From the NCBI RefSeq assembly GCF_000723405.1, contig NZ_CCAE010000011.1, positions 1 to 64,000 of the forward strand: DNA of 64,000 nt, given 5' to 3'. Below are positions 54,665-63,439 of this stretch, in pieces (positions within the stretch are counted from its first letter, which is position 1; the number at the start of each line of letters is the position of its first letter). The stretch comes from Hydrogenophaga intermedia (GTDB lineage: Bacteria > Pseudomonadota > Gammaproteobacteria > Burkholderiales > Burkholderiaceae_C). Both the position numbers and the translations under genes were made by a program. The notes under the pieces are model-generated. The model saw only the letters and a program-made list of their open reading frames with translations, had not been told where the DNA came from and searched no databases.

Positions 54665-55681
54665 ATGCCCACCAACCGCCAGATCCTGCTCGACAACCGC
54701 CCCAAGGCCGAGGCCACGGTCGACAACTTCAAGCTCGTGAGCAGCGAAACGCCCGCGCTCAAGGACGGCCAGGTGCTCGTGCGCCACCACTTCCTCAGCC
54801 TCGACCCCTACATGCGCGGCCGCATGAACGACAGCAAGAGCTACGCGGCCTCGCAGCCCCTGGGCGAGGTGATGATCGGCGGCACCGTGGGCGAGGTGGT
54901 CGAGTCGAAGAACCCCAAATACGCCGTGGGCGACCAGGTGGTGGGCATGGGCGGCTGGCAGGAGTACAGCGTGGTGGACGCCGAGCAGCCCGGCGCGCTG
55001 CGCAAGGTGGACACCACCCACGTGCCGCTGAGCCACTACCTGGGCGCCGTGGGCATGCCGGGGGTGACGGCCTGGTATGGCCTGGTGAAGATCATCAACC
55101 CCAAGGCCGGCGAAACCGTGGTGGTGAGCGCGGCCACGGGCGCCGTGGGCAGTGCCTTCGGCGCGCTGGCCAAGGCGCGCGGCTGCCGCGCGGTGGGCAT
55201 CGCGGGCGGGCCCGAGAAGTGCAAGTACGCGGTGGAAGAGCTGGGCTTCGACGCCTGCATCGACTACCGCCTGCACAAGGACATGTACTCCCTGGCCAAG
55301 GCACTGAAGGAAGCCTGCCCGAACGGCATCGACGGCTATTTCGAGAACGTGGGCGGGATGATTCTGGACGCCGTGCTGCTGCGCATGAACGCCTTCGGCC
55401 GCATCGCCGTGTGCGGCATGATCGCCGGCTACGACGGCCAGCCGCTGCCCCTGGCCAACCCGGCGCTGATCCTGGTGAACCGGCTCAAGGTGGAAGGCTT
55501 CATCGTGAGCGAACACATGGAGGTGTGGCCCGAGGCGCTGAAGGAGCTGGGCACGCTGGTGGGCACCGGCAAGCTGCGTCCGCGCGAGACGGTGGCGCAG
55601 GGCATCGCGTCGGCGCCCGAGGCTTTCCTGGGTCTGCTCAAGGGCAAGAACTTCGGCAAGCAGCTCGTCAAGCTGATCTGA
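54665..55681 (+). CDS. NADP-dependent medium-chain reductase (CurA/PTGR-like)
   Basis: A 338-residue zinc-free MDR-superfamily reductase. Recognisable motifs: LSLDPYMRGRMND, GEVMIGGTVGEVVES, GMPGVTAWYGLVKIINPKAGETVVVSAATGAVGSAFGALAKARGCRAVGIAGGPEKC (NADP-binding) and YFENVGGMILDAVL. Members reduce enones or curcumin-like double bonds. Its job in this run may be reduction of an unsaturated acyl or aldehyde; not proved. Confidence 0.92.
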   Translation: MPTNRQILLDNRPKAEATVDNFKLVSSETPALKDGQVLVRHHFLSLDPYMRGRMNDSKSYAASQPLGEVMIGGTVGEVVESKNPKYAVGDQVVGMGGWQEYSVVDAEQPGALRKVDTTHVPLSHYLGAVGMPGVTAWYGLVKIINPKAGETVVVSAATGAVGSAFGALAKARGCRAVGIAGGPEKCKYAVEELGFDACIDYRLHKDMYSLAKALKEACPNGIDGYFENVGGMILDAVLLRMNAFGRIAVCGMIAGYDGQPLPLANPALILVNRLKVEGFIVSEHMEVWPEALKELGTLVGTGKLRPRETVAQGIASAPEAFLGLLKGKNFGKQLVKLI

Positions 55682-55697
55682 GCGCAAGGAGGTTCAC

Positions 55698-57350
55698 ATG
55701 CAGGCGACGCACGAGGTCTTCAACCAGCCCGCGCCGCTGGTGGATGTGAACCTCTTCGAGACCAACCGCGCCCTGCAGGCCGCGCTGGCCTTCAACGCGC
55801 CGGGGCTGGACACGGCCGGCCTGCGCGCCCTGGGCGCCACCGTGGGCAGCGCGGAGATGCAGACCCACGCGCGCCTGGCCAACGTGTTCACGCCGCAGCT
55901 CAAGACGCACAGCCGCGTGGGCGAGCGCATCGACCAGGTGGAGTTCCACCCCAGCTACCACGCGCTGATGCGCGAGGCCGTGGGCGCCGGGCTGCACGGC
56001 CATGCATTCGCGCCCGAGGAGACCGCGAGCGGCACCGCCCACCTGCGCCGTGCCGCCGGCTTCATGCTCTTCACCGAGCTCGAGCCCTCGGTGCTGTGCC
56101 CCATCTCCATGAGCTACGCGGTCACGCCCGCGCTGCAGGGCAACGCGGCCATCTACCGCGACTGGGCGCCGCAGCTCACCAGCCGCGCGTACGATCCCAC
56201 GCTGAAGGTCTGGCGCGACAAGCCCGGTGCCACCATGGGCATGGGCATGACGGAGAAGCAGGGCGGCTCGGACGTGCGCGCCAACACCACGCGCGCCGAA
56301 CCCGCCGGCAGCGACGGCTGGGGCCAGCGCTTCAGCGTCACCGGCCACAAGTGGTTCTTCTCGGCGCCCATGTGCGACGCCTTCCTCATCCTGGCGCAGA
56401 CGGCTAGCGGGCTGAGTTGTCTGTTCCTGCCGCGTGTGTTGCCCGATGGGAGCGTCAACGCCATCCGCATCCAGCGCCTGAAGGACAAGCTGGGCAACAA
56501 AGCCAACGCCAGTTCCGAGGTGGAGTTCCACGGCGCCAGCGCCTGGCTGGTGGGCGAAGAAGGCCGCGGCGTGCCGCAGATCCTGGCCATGGGGACCATG
56601 ACGCGCCTGGACTGCGCCCTGGGCACCAGCGGCCTGATGCGCCAGGCCCTGTCCATCGCGCTCAACCACACCACGCAGCGCAAGGCCTTTGGCAAGGTCC
56701 TCATCGACCAGCCGCTGATGAAGAACGTGCTGGCCGACCTCGCGCTCGAATCCGAAGCGGCCACCGCGCTCGCTTTGCGCCTGGCGCGCGCCTTCGACCG
56801 CCAGCACGACCCGCATGAGCAGGTGATGGCGCGCCTGCTGACGCCCGTGGCCAAGTTCTGGATCTGCAAGCGCGGCAGCCACTTCGCGCAGGAGGCCATG
56901 GAGTGCCTGGGCGGCAATGGCTACGTGGAGGAGGGTGGCGAGGGCATCATGGCCCGCATCTACCGCGAGATGCCGCTCAACTCCATCTGGGAAGGCGCGG
57001 GCAACATCATGGCGCTTGACTTGCTGCGTGCGATCCGCAAAGCCGACGCCGCCGCCGCGCTGGCCCACGAGTTGGCGCCCGCCAAAGGCATGCACGCCGC
57101 GCTGGACCACCTGGCCGCGCGATTGCCGCTGCGTGTGGAGGAGATGGCCACCGAGATGGAGGCCCGACGCCTGGCGCAGGACGTGGCGCTGGCCGTGCAG
57201 GCCGCGCTGCTGGCGCAGACCGCGCCGGCCGAGGTGTTCAACGCCTTCTGCGATTCGCGTCTGGGGGGGCATTGGGGGTACAGCTTCGGTTCGCTGTCGT
57301 CCGGTGCCGATGTGGACACCATCATCTCGCGTGCCATGCCGCGGGCTTGA
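55698..57350 (+). CDS. aidB: AidB-like acyl-CoA dehydrogenase family protein
   Basis: A 550-residue protein of the AidB branch of acyl-CoA dehydrogenases, normally about 540 residues. The N-terminus THEVFNQPAPLVDVNLFETNRALQAAL closely follows AidB, as do FHPSYHALMREA, SMSYAVTPALQG, TMGMGMTEKQGGSDVRANTTRAEP and GHKWFFSAPMCDAFLILAQT. AidB is a FAD protein linked to alkylation stress in E. coli and can show weak isovaleryl-CoA dehydrogenase activity. AAGGAGG precedes the ATG. The ogt gene lies 2.8 kb downstream on the same strand. Confidence 0.85.
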   Translation: MQATHEVFNQPAPLVDVNLFETNRALQAALAFNAPGLDTAGLRALGATVGSAEMQTHARLANVFTPQLKTHSRVGERIDQVEFHPSYHALMREAVGAGLHGHAFAPEETASGTAHLRRAAGFMLFTELEPSVLCPISMSYAVTPALQGNAAIYRDWAPQLTSRAYDPTLKVWRDKPGATMGMGMTEKQGGSDVRANTTRAEPAGSDGWGQRFSVTGHKWFFSAPMCDAFLILAQTASGLSCLFLPRVLPDGSVNAIRIQRLKDKLGNKANASSEVEFHGASAWLVGEEGRGVPQILAMGTMTRLDCALGTSGLMRQALSIALNHTTQRKAFGKVLIDQPLMKNVLADLALESEAATALALRLARAFDRQHDPHEQVMARLLTPVAKFWICKRGSHFAQEAMECLGGNGYVEEGGEGIMARIYREMPLNSIWEGAGNIMALDLLRAIRKADAAAALAHELAPAKGMHAALDHLAARLPLRVEEMATEMEARRLAQDVALAVQAALLAQTAPAEVFNAFCDSRLGGHWGYSFGSLSSGADVDTIISRAMPRA

Positions 57351-57419
57351 GCTTGGTCTTCGATGAACATGCTTGACGTTCGGTGCGCTCGCAGGCGGCT
57401 GCCTCGCAGGATCGGGCGC

Positions 57420-57499
57420 CAGGGCGCTCTGTTCCGCGAATGTCCCCCGGACCGGCTGCGCCGGTCCTCCTCCTTTATTTCGCTACACAGAGCGCCCTG
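57420..57499. repeat. Nested-hairpin extragenic repeat, copy 1
   Basis: Outer perfect 13-base arms (57420-57432 and 57487-57499, CAGGGCGCTCTGT and its complement) enclose a core with an inner hairpin GGACCGG (57449-57455) and CCGGTCC (57461-57467). Between them are the conserved pieces AATGTCCCCC and TCCTCCTTTATTTCGC. Copy 2 carries the same pieces on the other strand. Confidence 0.85.
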
Positions 57500-57559
57500 T
57501 CACCCGACCCACCCACACAGCGATGGAGTGCCCACCGTTCGTGTGCCGGCATGGTTGCA

Positions 57560-57663
57560 GGCCGAGGACACTGGGTGCCCTGCGCAGCAAAATAAAGGAG
57601 GAGCCAAGGGCGAAGCCCTTGGCGGGGGACATTTGCGGAGCAGGGCACCCAGTGGCCTCGGCC
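57560..57663. repeat. Nested-hairpin extragenic repeat, copy 2 (inverted)
   Basis: Outer 24-base arms (57560-57583 and 57640-57663) pair with a single mismatch; the inner hairpin is GCCAAGGG (57603-57610) and CCCTTGGC (57616-57623). The core AAATAAAGGAGGA and GGGGGACATTTGCG is the reverse complement of the copy 1 core, with different hairpin sequences but the same design. Confidence 0.85.
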
Positions 57664-57727
57664 ATCGCCAACCCGCCCGCGAGAAGCCCCCAACAAACTT
57701 CATCCCCAGCAGGCAGCAAGGCCAAGC

Positions 57728-58702
57728 ATGATTGCCGAGACACCAGCCATGCACGCCACCACCATGCACGACCTGATCCTTCATCACTACCCCATGTCGC
57801 CCTTCGCCGAGAAGGCGCGCCTCATGCTGGGCCACAAGGGCCTCGTCTGGCACAGCGTGTACATCCCCACGGTGATGCCCAAGCCCGACGTGGTGGCGCT
57901 CACCGGCGGCTACCGCAAGACGCCGCTGCTGCAGATCGGCGCCGACATCTACTGCGACACCGCGCTCATCGCCGATGTGCTGGAACACCGCGAGCCCGAG
58001 CCGCCGCTGTTTCCGGTGCATGCGCGCGGCCTGTCGCGCGCTGTCGCGCAGTGGGCCGACTCCTCATTGTTCTGGGCTTCCATGGGCTACACGCTCAGTC
58101 CCAAGGGAGCGGCCAAGATGTTCGCCGGCCTGCCACCCGGCGAGGGACAGGCCTTTGCCGCCGACCGCGCCACCATGCGTCAGAACATGACCCTGCTGCG
58201 CCCCGCCGACGCCACCTGCGCCTACCGCAGCTACCTGCGCCGCCTGGCCAACATGCTCGACGAGCAGCCCTATCTGTTGGGCGAGGTGCCCTGCATCGCC
58301 GACTTCGCGGCCTACCACCCGCTGTGGTTCACGCGCAAGCTCAACCCGGGCCTGGCCGACATCCTGGACGCCACGCCCGACGTGCTGGAGTGGATGGACC
58401 GCCTGGCCGCCATCGGCCACGGCCGCAGCGATCGAATGAGCAGCGCCGACGCCGTGGGCATCGCGCGCGCGGCCACGCCCGAGCCGATCAAGGCCGAGGA
58501 GGTGTTCCAGGACGACCACGGCATTCCCCTGGGCAGCCGCGTGACGATCGCCGCCGAGGCTTTCGGCACCGAGACCAGTGAAGGCGTGCTGCTCGCTGCC
58601 ACGCGCACGCGCTACACCATCGAACGGCACGACGATCGCGCCGGCACGGTGCACGTGCACTTTCCGCGCGTCGGGTACGTGCTGCGCGAGGTGAAGGCTT
58701 GA
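57728..58702 (+). CDS. Glutathione S-transferase-like protein with C-terminal extension
   Basis: A 324-residue protein with an N-terminal thioredoxin-fold GST domain (LILHHYPMSPFAEKARLMLGHKGLVWHSV, KTPLLQIGADIYCDTALIADVLE), a helical GST C-domain (LRRLANMLDEQPYLLGEVPCIADFAAYHPLWF) and then about 75 extra residues of mostly beta character (PLGSRVTIAAEAFGTETSEGVLLAATRTRYTIERHDDRAGTVHVHFPRVGYVLREV). The first ATG at 57728 has AAGG upstream; 57749 and 57764 are alternatives. Its stop overlaps the TTG of the GNAT gene (TTGA). The job of the extra domain is unknown. Confidence 0.78.
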   Translation: MIAETPAMHATTMHDLILHHYPMSPFAEKARLMLGHKGLVWHSVYIPTVMPKPDVVALTGGYRKTPLLQIGADIYCDTALIADVLEHREPEPPLFPVHARGLSRAVAQWADSSLFWASMGYTLSPKGAAKMFAGLPPGEGQAFAADRATMRQNMTLLRPADATCAYRSYLRRLANMLDEQPYLLGEVPCIADFAAYHPLWFTRKLNPGLADILDATPDVLEWMDRLAAIGHGRSDRMSSADAVGIARAATPEPIKAEEVFQDDHGIPLGSRVTIAAEAFGTETSEGVLLAATRTRYTIERHDDRAGTVHVHFPRVGYVLREVKA

Positions 58703-59142
58703 TCGCCTGGCGTTGCGCGCGCTTCGACGAGTTGTCCGCGCGCGAGGTGTACGAGCTGATGCGCCTGCGCAGCGAGGTCTTCGTGGTCGAGCAGCGCTGC
58801 GTCTATCTGGATGCGGACGGTGCCGACCCCGGCTGCTGGCACCTGATGGGCGAGGACGGTGATGAACTGCAGGCCTACGCGCGCCTGGTGCCGGCGGGCC
58901 TGAAGTTCGCCGAGGCCAGCATCGGCCGCGTGGTCTGCGACCCGTCGACGCGCGGCACCGGCCTGGGCCATGCGTTGATGCGCGAGGCCGTGGAGCGCGT
59001 GCGCGCGCTGTGGGGGCCGGGGCCCATCCGCATCGGCGCGCAGGCGCATCTGGAAGGCTTCTACCGGCAGCACGGCTTCCTGCCTGACGGCGCGCCCTAC
59101 GACGAGGACGGCATTCCCCACATCGAGATGCTGCGCCCCTGA
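58699..59142 (+). CDS. ElaA-like GNAT acetyltransferase
   Basis: A 147-residue GNAT protein resembling ElaA: LSAREVYELMRLRSEVFVVEQRCVYLDADGADPGCWHLMG, ASIGRVVCDPSTRGTGLGHALMREAVE (acetyl-CoA loop RGTGLG) and RIGAQAHLEGFYRQHGFLPDG. The TTG start at 58699 overlaps the GST stop; the translated product would be coupled to it. Substrate unknown. Confidence 0.85.
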   Translation: MIAWRCARFDELSAREVYELMRLRSEVFVVEQRCVYLDADGADPGCWHLMGEDGDELQAYARLVPAGLKFAEASIGRVVCDPSTRGTGLGHALMREAVERVRALWGPGPIRIGAQAHLEGFYRQHGFLPDGAPYDEDGIPHIEMLRP

Positions 59143-59195
59143 GGCGTTGGGCCATCGAGCAAGACAAGCGAATACACACAGAAGGAGACGACACC

Positions 59196-60101
59196 ATGAT
59201 TCAGGATTTCGAGGGCACCACGGCCGTGCTCACCGGCGCGGGCTCGGGCTTTGGCCTCGAGTGCGCGCGCATCGGCGCGCAGCGCGGCATGAAGCTTGTG
59301 CTGGTGGACGTGCAGGCCGACGCGCTGGAGCGCGCCGAAGCCGAGATGAAGGCGGCTGGCGCGACCGTGATGGCGCGGCGCGTGGACGTGTCCGACGCTT
59401 CGCAGATGGAGTCGCTGGCCGAGGAGGTGTACCGCCTGTTCGGCGCGCCGCACTTCGTCTTCAACAACGCGGGCGTGGGCTCGTCGGGGCTGATCTGGGA
59501 GAACTCCGTGCGCGACTGGCAGTGGGTGCTGGGCGTGAACGTCTGGGGCGTGGTGCACGGCGTGCGCCTGTTCACGCCCATGATGCTGGACGCCGCCAAG
59601 GCCGACCCGAACTGGCGCGGCCACATCGTCAACACCGCCAGCATGGCGGGCCTGCTCACGCCGCCCAACATGGGCATCTACAACGTGAGCAAGCACGCGG
59701 TGGTGGCCTTCACCGAAACGCTCTACCAGGACCTGCGCCTGGTCACCGACCAGATCGGCGCCAGCGTGCTGTGCCCGTACTTCGTGCCCACCGGCATCAA
59801 CCAGAGCCACCGCAACAAGCCGGCCGAGATGGCCGACGAACAGCTGACCCGGGCCCAGGTCATCGGCCAGGCCATGAGCGACAAGGCCGTGGGCTCGGGC
59901 AAGGTGACGGCGGCGGAGGTGGCGCACAAGGTGTTCGAGTCCATCGAGGCCGACCGCTTCTATGTGTTCAGCCACCCCAAGGCGCTGGGCAATGTGCGCT
60001 CGCGCATGGAGGCCATCGTGAACGTGCAGAACCCGCCGGACCCCTTCATGGAGCGGCCCGAGGTGGGCGAGCAATTGCGCGCGGCCCTGCGGGGCGCTTG
60101 A
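59196..60101 (+). CDS. Short-chain dehydrogenase/reductase (301 aa)
   Basis: A 301-residue SDR: TAVLTGAGSGFGLECARIGAQRGMKLVLVDVQ with the cofactor glycines, NNAGVGSSGLIWENSVRDWQWVLGVNVWGVVHGVRLFTPMM, NTASMAGLLTPPNMGIYNVSKHAVVAFTETLYQDL with catalytic Y and K. The C-terminal 50 residues extend past the usual length. AAGGAGA lies before the ATG. It is 6 bases from ogt, so the two may be cotranscribed. Substrate unknown. Confidence 0.9.
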   Translation: MIQDFEGTTAVLTGAGSGFGLECARIGAQRGMKLVLVDVQADALERAEAEMKAAGATVMARRVDVSDASQMESLAEEVYRLFGAPHFVFNNAGVGSSGLIWENSVRDWQWVLGVNVWGVVHGVRLFTPMMLDAAKADPNWRGHIVNTASMAGLLTPPNMGIYNVSKHAVVAFTETLYQDLRLVTDQIGASVLCPYFVPTGINQSHRNKPAEMADEQLTRAQVIGQAMSDKAVGSGKVTAAEVAHKVFESIEADRFYVFSHPKALGNVRSRMEAIVNVQNPPDPFMERPEVGEQLRAALRGA

Positions 60102-60107
60102 GGCGCC

Positions 60108-60665
60108 ATGGACTCGCCGGCCGAGCGCGGGCACTGCCTGTTCACCACCGCCATCGGCACCTGCGGCATCGCCTGGGGGCCGGCGGGCATCGTGGCCGTG
60201 CAGTTGCCCGACGCGGGCCACGAGGCCACGCGGCAGCGCCTGCTTCGCAACGCAGGCGAGGAGCTGGCGGCCGCCGAGCCACCGCTTCCGGTGCAGGCGG
60301 CCATCGCGGGCGTGCAGGCGCTCATGGCCGGCGAACGGCGCGACCTGCTGGAGGTGGCGCTGGACATGGACCGCGTGAGCGACTTCCACCAGCGCGTCTA
60401 TCACTTCGCGCGCCGCATTCCGCCCGGCCAGACGCGTACCTACGGCGAGGTGGCGCAGGCCCTGGGCGACCCGCAACTGGCGCGCGCGGTGGGGCAGGCC
60501 ATGGGGTCCAACCCCTTCGCACCCATCGTGCCCTGCCACCGTGTGATGGCGGCGGGCGGCAAGCCCGGCGGCTTCTCCGCGCGCGGCGGCGCGGTGACCA
60601 AACTGCGGATGCTGGGGATCGAGGGCGCGCTGGAGCCGGACCTGTTCGGGCCGGACGGCGGTTAG
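60108..60665 (+). CDS. ogt: Methylated-DNA-[protein]-cysteine methyltransferase (Ogt)
   Basis: Transfers methyl groups from O6-methylguanine in DNA to its own cysteine, irreversibly. The 185-residue protein has the active-site PCHRV with C143, preceded by the helix-turn-helix region FHQRVYHFARRIPPGQTRTYGEVAQALGDPQLARAVGQAMGSNPFAPIV, and followed by AAGGKPGGFSARGG. The final 4 bases overlap the end of the convergent DUF72 gene. Located 2.8 kb from aidB. Confidence 0.93.
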   Translation: MDSPAERGHCLFTTAIGTCGIAWGPAGIVAVQLPDAGHEATRQRLLRNAGEELAAAEPPLPVQAAIAGVQALMAGERRDLLEVALDMDRVSDFHQRVYHFARRIPPGQTRTYGEVAQALGDPQLARAVGQAMGSNPFAPIVPCHRVMAAGGKPGGFSARGGAVTKLRMLGIEGALEPDLFGPDGG

Positions 60666-61723
60666 GCGCTCGCCAGCCGCTCCGCCAACGCCCGCGCCGA
60701 CAACGGCGCGCAACCCTCCGCCTTGTTGCTGATGGTCACGTAGGCGTTCTGCCCCGCGCCGGTGACGCCGCGCACCGTGCGAACGATGAGTTCGCGCGTG
60801 TCCTCGTCCACGTCGTGGATGCGGTCGTACGGCGCGTACTCGCGCTGCGCGTCTTCGTAGCCGTAGGCGCCGTGCAGGGGGTTGAGGTTCCAGCGGCACA
60901 CCAGCGGGCCGGGCCACAGGGCGCGCAGCAGCGGTAACTGGTCCGCCATGCGCGGCATCTTGGCGTGCAGGCCCAGGCAGTAAGTGGCGCCAGCCTCGCG
61001 CAGCACCTCGGCCAGCGCGGGGGCGATGCCCGGGGCGAGCCATTCGGGATCGCGCACCTCCACCGCCACCACGCCATCGGGCGTGGCGCCGCGCACGTCC
61101 GGCAGGGCCTTGAGCATCGCGCGCAGGCGGTCCAGCAACAGCGGCAGGCGCTGCAACTGCATGAAGGGCAGGGGGCTCAACTGGAAGACGAGTGCGCCGA
61201 CCTTGTGGCCCATGCCGGCGAGCGCGGGCTCGATGAATTCCTTCACGGCGACGTCGGGGTCCAGGAACAGCGGGTTGGGCTGGCGGCCCTTGCCGTCCTC
61301 GCTGCGGATCTGCGCGTCGCACACCAGCGCGGGCGCCTTCACGACGAAGCGGAAGTCGGCCGGCACCTGCTCGGCGTAGCGGCGGAACTGCACGTCGGTG
61401 AGGGCGCGGTAGAAGCTGCGGTCGATGCACACCGTGCGCAACAAGGGGTGCTGGCCATAGGCGGTGAGGCCTTGTTTGGACAGCGTGGCGTCGGGGTACT
61501 CGCGGTCCCACACCAGGCCGGTCCAGCCAGGGTATGTCCACGACGAGGTGCCCAGGCGCAGGCGCGGCGGCAGGGCGGCGGCGAGGGCACGCAGGGTGTC
61601 GTCGCGCGGGGCGGGTTGCACGCCCGTGCGCGGGCGGCTGCGCGGCGCCGGGGTGGCGGACGGTGGTGGTGCGGGTGAAGGTGAAGGAGGAGGCGGTGGT
61701 CCGCCGAACAGGTCGTCCTGCAT
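60662..61723 (-). CDS. DUF72 family protein
   Basis: A 353-residue DUF72 protein: LRLGTSSWTYPGWTGLVWDREYP, TVCIDRSFYRALTDVQFRRYAEQVPADFRFVVKAPA, ALVFQLSPLPFM, VAVEVRDPEWL and YVTISNKAEGCAPLSARALAERL. The family has a TIM-barrel-like fold and no confirmed activity. The first 45 residues are a proline-rich, low-complexity leader (PPPPPSPSPAPPPS) beginning at ATG 61723; the true start could be further inside. It ends over the ogt stop by 4 bases. Confidence 0.88.
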   Translation of the reverse strand: MQDDLFGGPPPPPSPSPAPPPSATPAPRSRPRTGVQPAPRDDTLRALAAALPPRLRLGTSSWTYPGWTGLVWDREYPDATLSKQGLTAYGQHPLLRTVCIDRSFYRALTDVQFRRYAEQVPADFRFVVKAPALVCDAQIRSEDGKGRQPNPLFLDPDVAVKEFIEPALAGMGHKVGALVFQLSPLPFMQLQRLPLLLDRLRAMLKALPDVRGATPDGVVAVEVRDPEWLAPGIAPALAEVLREAGATYCLGLHAKMPRMADQLPLLRALWPGPLVCRWNLNPLHGAYGYEDAQREYAPYDRIHDVDEDTRELIVRTVRGVTGAGQNAYVTISNKAEGCAPLSARALAERLASA

Positions 61724-61731
61724 CGTGCGCG

Positions 61732-62703
61732 TCAGCCCGCGTGGAAGCGCCGGCGGTACTCGCCGGGCGTGAGGCCCACGATGCGGGCGAAGACCTTGCG
61801 GAAGGCGCCAGCGTCGCTGTAGCCCACGTCCCAGGCGATGCGGTCCACCGGCAGGCGGCCGAACTGCAGCATCTCGCGCGCCTTGCCCACGCGCAGGCGC
61901 TGGCAGTACTCGGTGGTGGTCATGCCGGTGGCCTTCTGGAAGCGGCGCAGGAAGGTGCGCTCCTCCAGCCCGGCGCGCGCCGCGAGTGTGGGCAGGGCGA
62001 TGTCCTTCGCGTCGGTGGCCTGCAGCCAGTGCTGCACCTTGAGCACGGCCGCGTCGCCGTGCCGCAACCGGGGCGAAAAGGCGCTGTAGTAGCGCTGCTC
62101 GCGCCCGGGCGGGTCGACCAGCAGCGAGCGCGCCGTCTCCACCATCACGGTGGCGCCCAGGGTGCGGTCGATCAGTCGCATGCCCAGGTCCGTCCAGGCC
62201 ATGGCGCCGCCGGCGGTGAGGATGTCGCCGTCGTCGACGATGAGCTGGTCGGTGTCGAGCTGCACGCCGGGGAAGCGGTCCTGGAAGGGCTCGGCGTAGC
62301 GCCAGTGCGTGGTGATGGTGCGCCCGGCAAGCAGGCCGGTTTCGCCGAGCACGAAGGCGCCGGCGCACACGGACGCCAGGGCCACGCCGGCCGTGTGCTG
62401 CTTGCGCAGCCAGGCGCCGAGGGGCGCCGCTGCCTCGCGTGGCAGGGGCGGGTTCAGGCTGGGGGGCAGCACCAGCACGGCGGGTGTGCGGTCGGGGCCG
62501 GGGGCGCTGTCGAACACACGCGTGGGCGGGCCCTTGTCTTGCGGCTGCCAGTGGGTGATGCGCAGCGTGGCGGCGCTTTGCCCCACCCGGCGCGCGGCGG
62601 TGCGAGAGGCGAAGTCGAACAGGTCGCTCATGCCCAGCACGGCGGCCAACTGCGCGCCGGGGTAGAGCACCAGGCCGATTTCCATGGGGTCGGGGGCAGG
62701 CAT
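61732..62703 (-). CDS. GlxA-type AraC-family regulator (DJ-1/PfpI + AraC)
   Basis: A 323-residue regulator. The N-terminal DJ-1/PfpI-like domain ([65 protein letters not shown] with the elbow cysteine) is fused to a C-terminal AraC double helix-turn-helix ([70 protein letters not shown]). It is divergent from the isochorismatase-like gene, with nested inverted repeats in the shared region, and probably controls it. Confidence 0.9.
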   Translation of the reverse strand: MPAPDPMEIGLVLYPGAQLAAVLGMSDLFDFASRTAARRVGQSAATLRITHWQPQDKGPPTRVFDSAPGPDRTPAVLVLPPSLNPPLPREAAAPLGAWLRKQHTAGVALASVCAGAFVLGETGLLAGRTITTHWRYAEPFQDRFPGVQLDTDQLIVDDGDILTAGGAMAWTDLGMRLIDRTLGATVMVETARSLLVDPPGREQRYYSAFSPRLRHGDAAVLKVQHWLQATDAKDIALPTLAARAGLEERTFLRRFQKATGMTTTEYCQRLRVGKAREMLQFGRLPVDRIAWDVGYSDAGAFRKVFARIVGLTPGEYRRRFHAG

Positions 62704-62742
62704 GTGTCGATTCTGCCCTCTGGAATGTCGATGCCGCCACTT

Positions 62743-62790
62743 TCCCGGGTGCGCGACGGTGCGGATCATTGCCGTCGTCCCGAACCGGGA
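62743..62790. promoter_or_regulatory. Nested inverted repeats between GlxA-type regulator and hydrolase
   Basis: Two concentric perfect 6-base repeats, TCCCGG (62743-62748) with CCGGGA (62785-62790), and CGACGG (62754-62759) with CCGTCG (62772-62777), share a centre near 62766. This is the likely operator region of the divergent pair. Confidence 0.45.
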
Positions 62791-62805
62791 TGCGAACCCT
62801 GACCC

Positions 62806-63363
62806 ATGGAGAACCGAATGCCCCAGCGCGCCCTGCTCGTGATCGACCTGCAGAACGAGTACTTCCCCACCGGCAAACTGCCCCTCGTCGGCATCGAAAC
62901 CGCCACCGCCAACGCGGCGCGCGTGATCGCCGACGCGCGCGCCAACGGCGTGCCGGTGATCCACGTGCGGCACGAAGCCGCCAAGGCCGATGCCCCGGTG
63001 TTCACCCCCGGCACGCCGAACACGCAGATCCACGCCTCGGTGGCGCCGGTTGAAGGGGAGGCGGTGATCGTCAAGCACTTTCCCAATTCGTTTCGCGAGA
63101 CGCCGCTGAAGGCGCTGCTGGACGAGGAGGGCGTGCGCGAACTGGTGATCGTGGGCGCGATGAGCCACATGTGCATCGACGCCGGCGCGCGTGCCGCCGC
63201 CGACCTGGGCTACACCGTGACGGTGGTGCACGACGCCTGCGCCACGCGTGATCTGGTGTTCGGCGGCCAGACGGTGCCGGCCGCGCAGGTGCACGCGGCG
63301 TTCATGTCGGCGCTGGGGACTTACGCCACGTTGAGCACGACGGAGCAGGTGCTGGCGCGCTGA
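62806..63363 (+). CDS. Isochorismatase-like cysteine hydrolase
   Basis: A 185-residue hydrolase with the isochorismatase fold. The catalytic triad is visible: D14 in [10 protein letters not shown]90 in [10 protein letters not shown] and C123 in [10 protein letters not shown]. Family members act on N-carbamoyl compounds, nicotinamide or isochorismate, so the substrate cannot be set from sequence. ATG 62806 is taken, but ATG 62818 would also give an intact protein. It is divergent from the GlxA-type regulator. Confidence 0.88.
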   Translation: MENRMPQRALLVIDLQNEYFPTGKLPLVGIETATANAARVIADARANGVPVIHVRHEAAKADAPVFTPGTPNTQIHASVAPVEGEAVIVKHFPNSFRETPLKALLDEEGVRELVIVGAMSHMCIDAGARAAADLGYTVTVVHDACATRDLVFGGQTVPAAQVHAAFMSALGTYATLSTTEQVLAR

Positions 63364-63439
63364 AAATTCGCCCCAACAGCCTGTGGCAAACTCCCGCGCT
63401 TCGTGAAAGAGCAGCCCCTGATCCGGGCCCGGGAGACCC

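Larger units (their letters stand above)
57351..57727. other. 377-base region without genes, occupied by two palindromic repeats
   Basis: The gap between aidB and the GST-like gene. It contains the two nested-hairpin repeats (57420-57499 and 57560-57663) in opposite orientation, separated by about 60 bases with no recognisable signal. No real coding sequence is seen here. Confidence 0.8.

Noticed and set aside
57363-57731. Short overlapping open frames in the repeat region
   Set aside because: They arise from the palindromic repeats and have no coding character or ribosome-binding sites.
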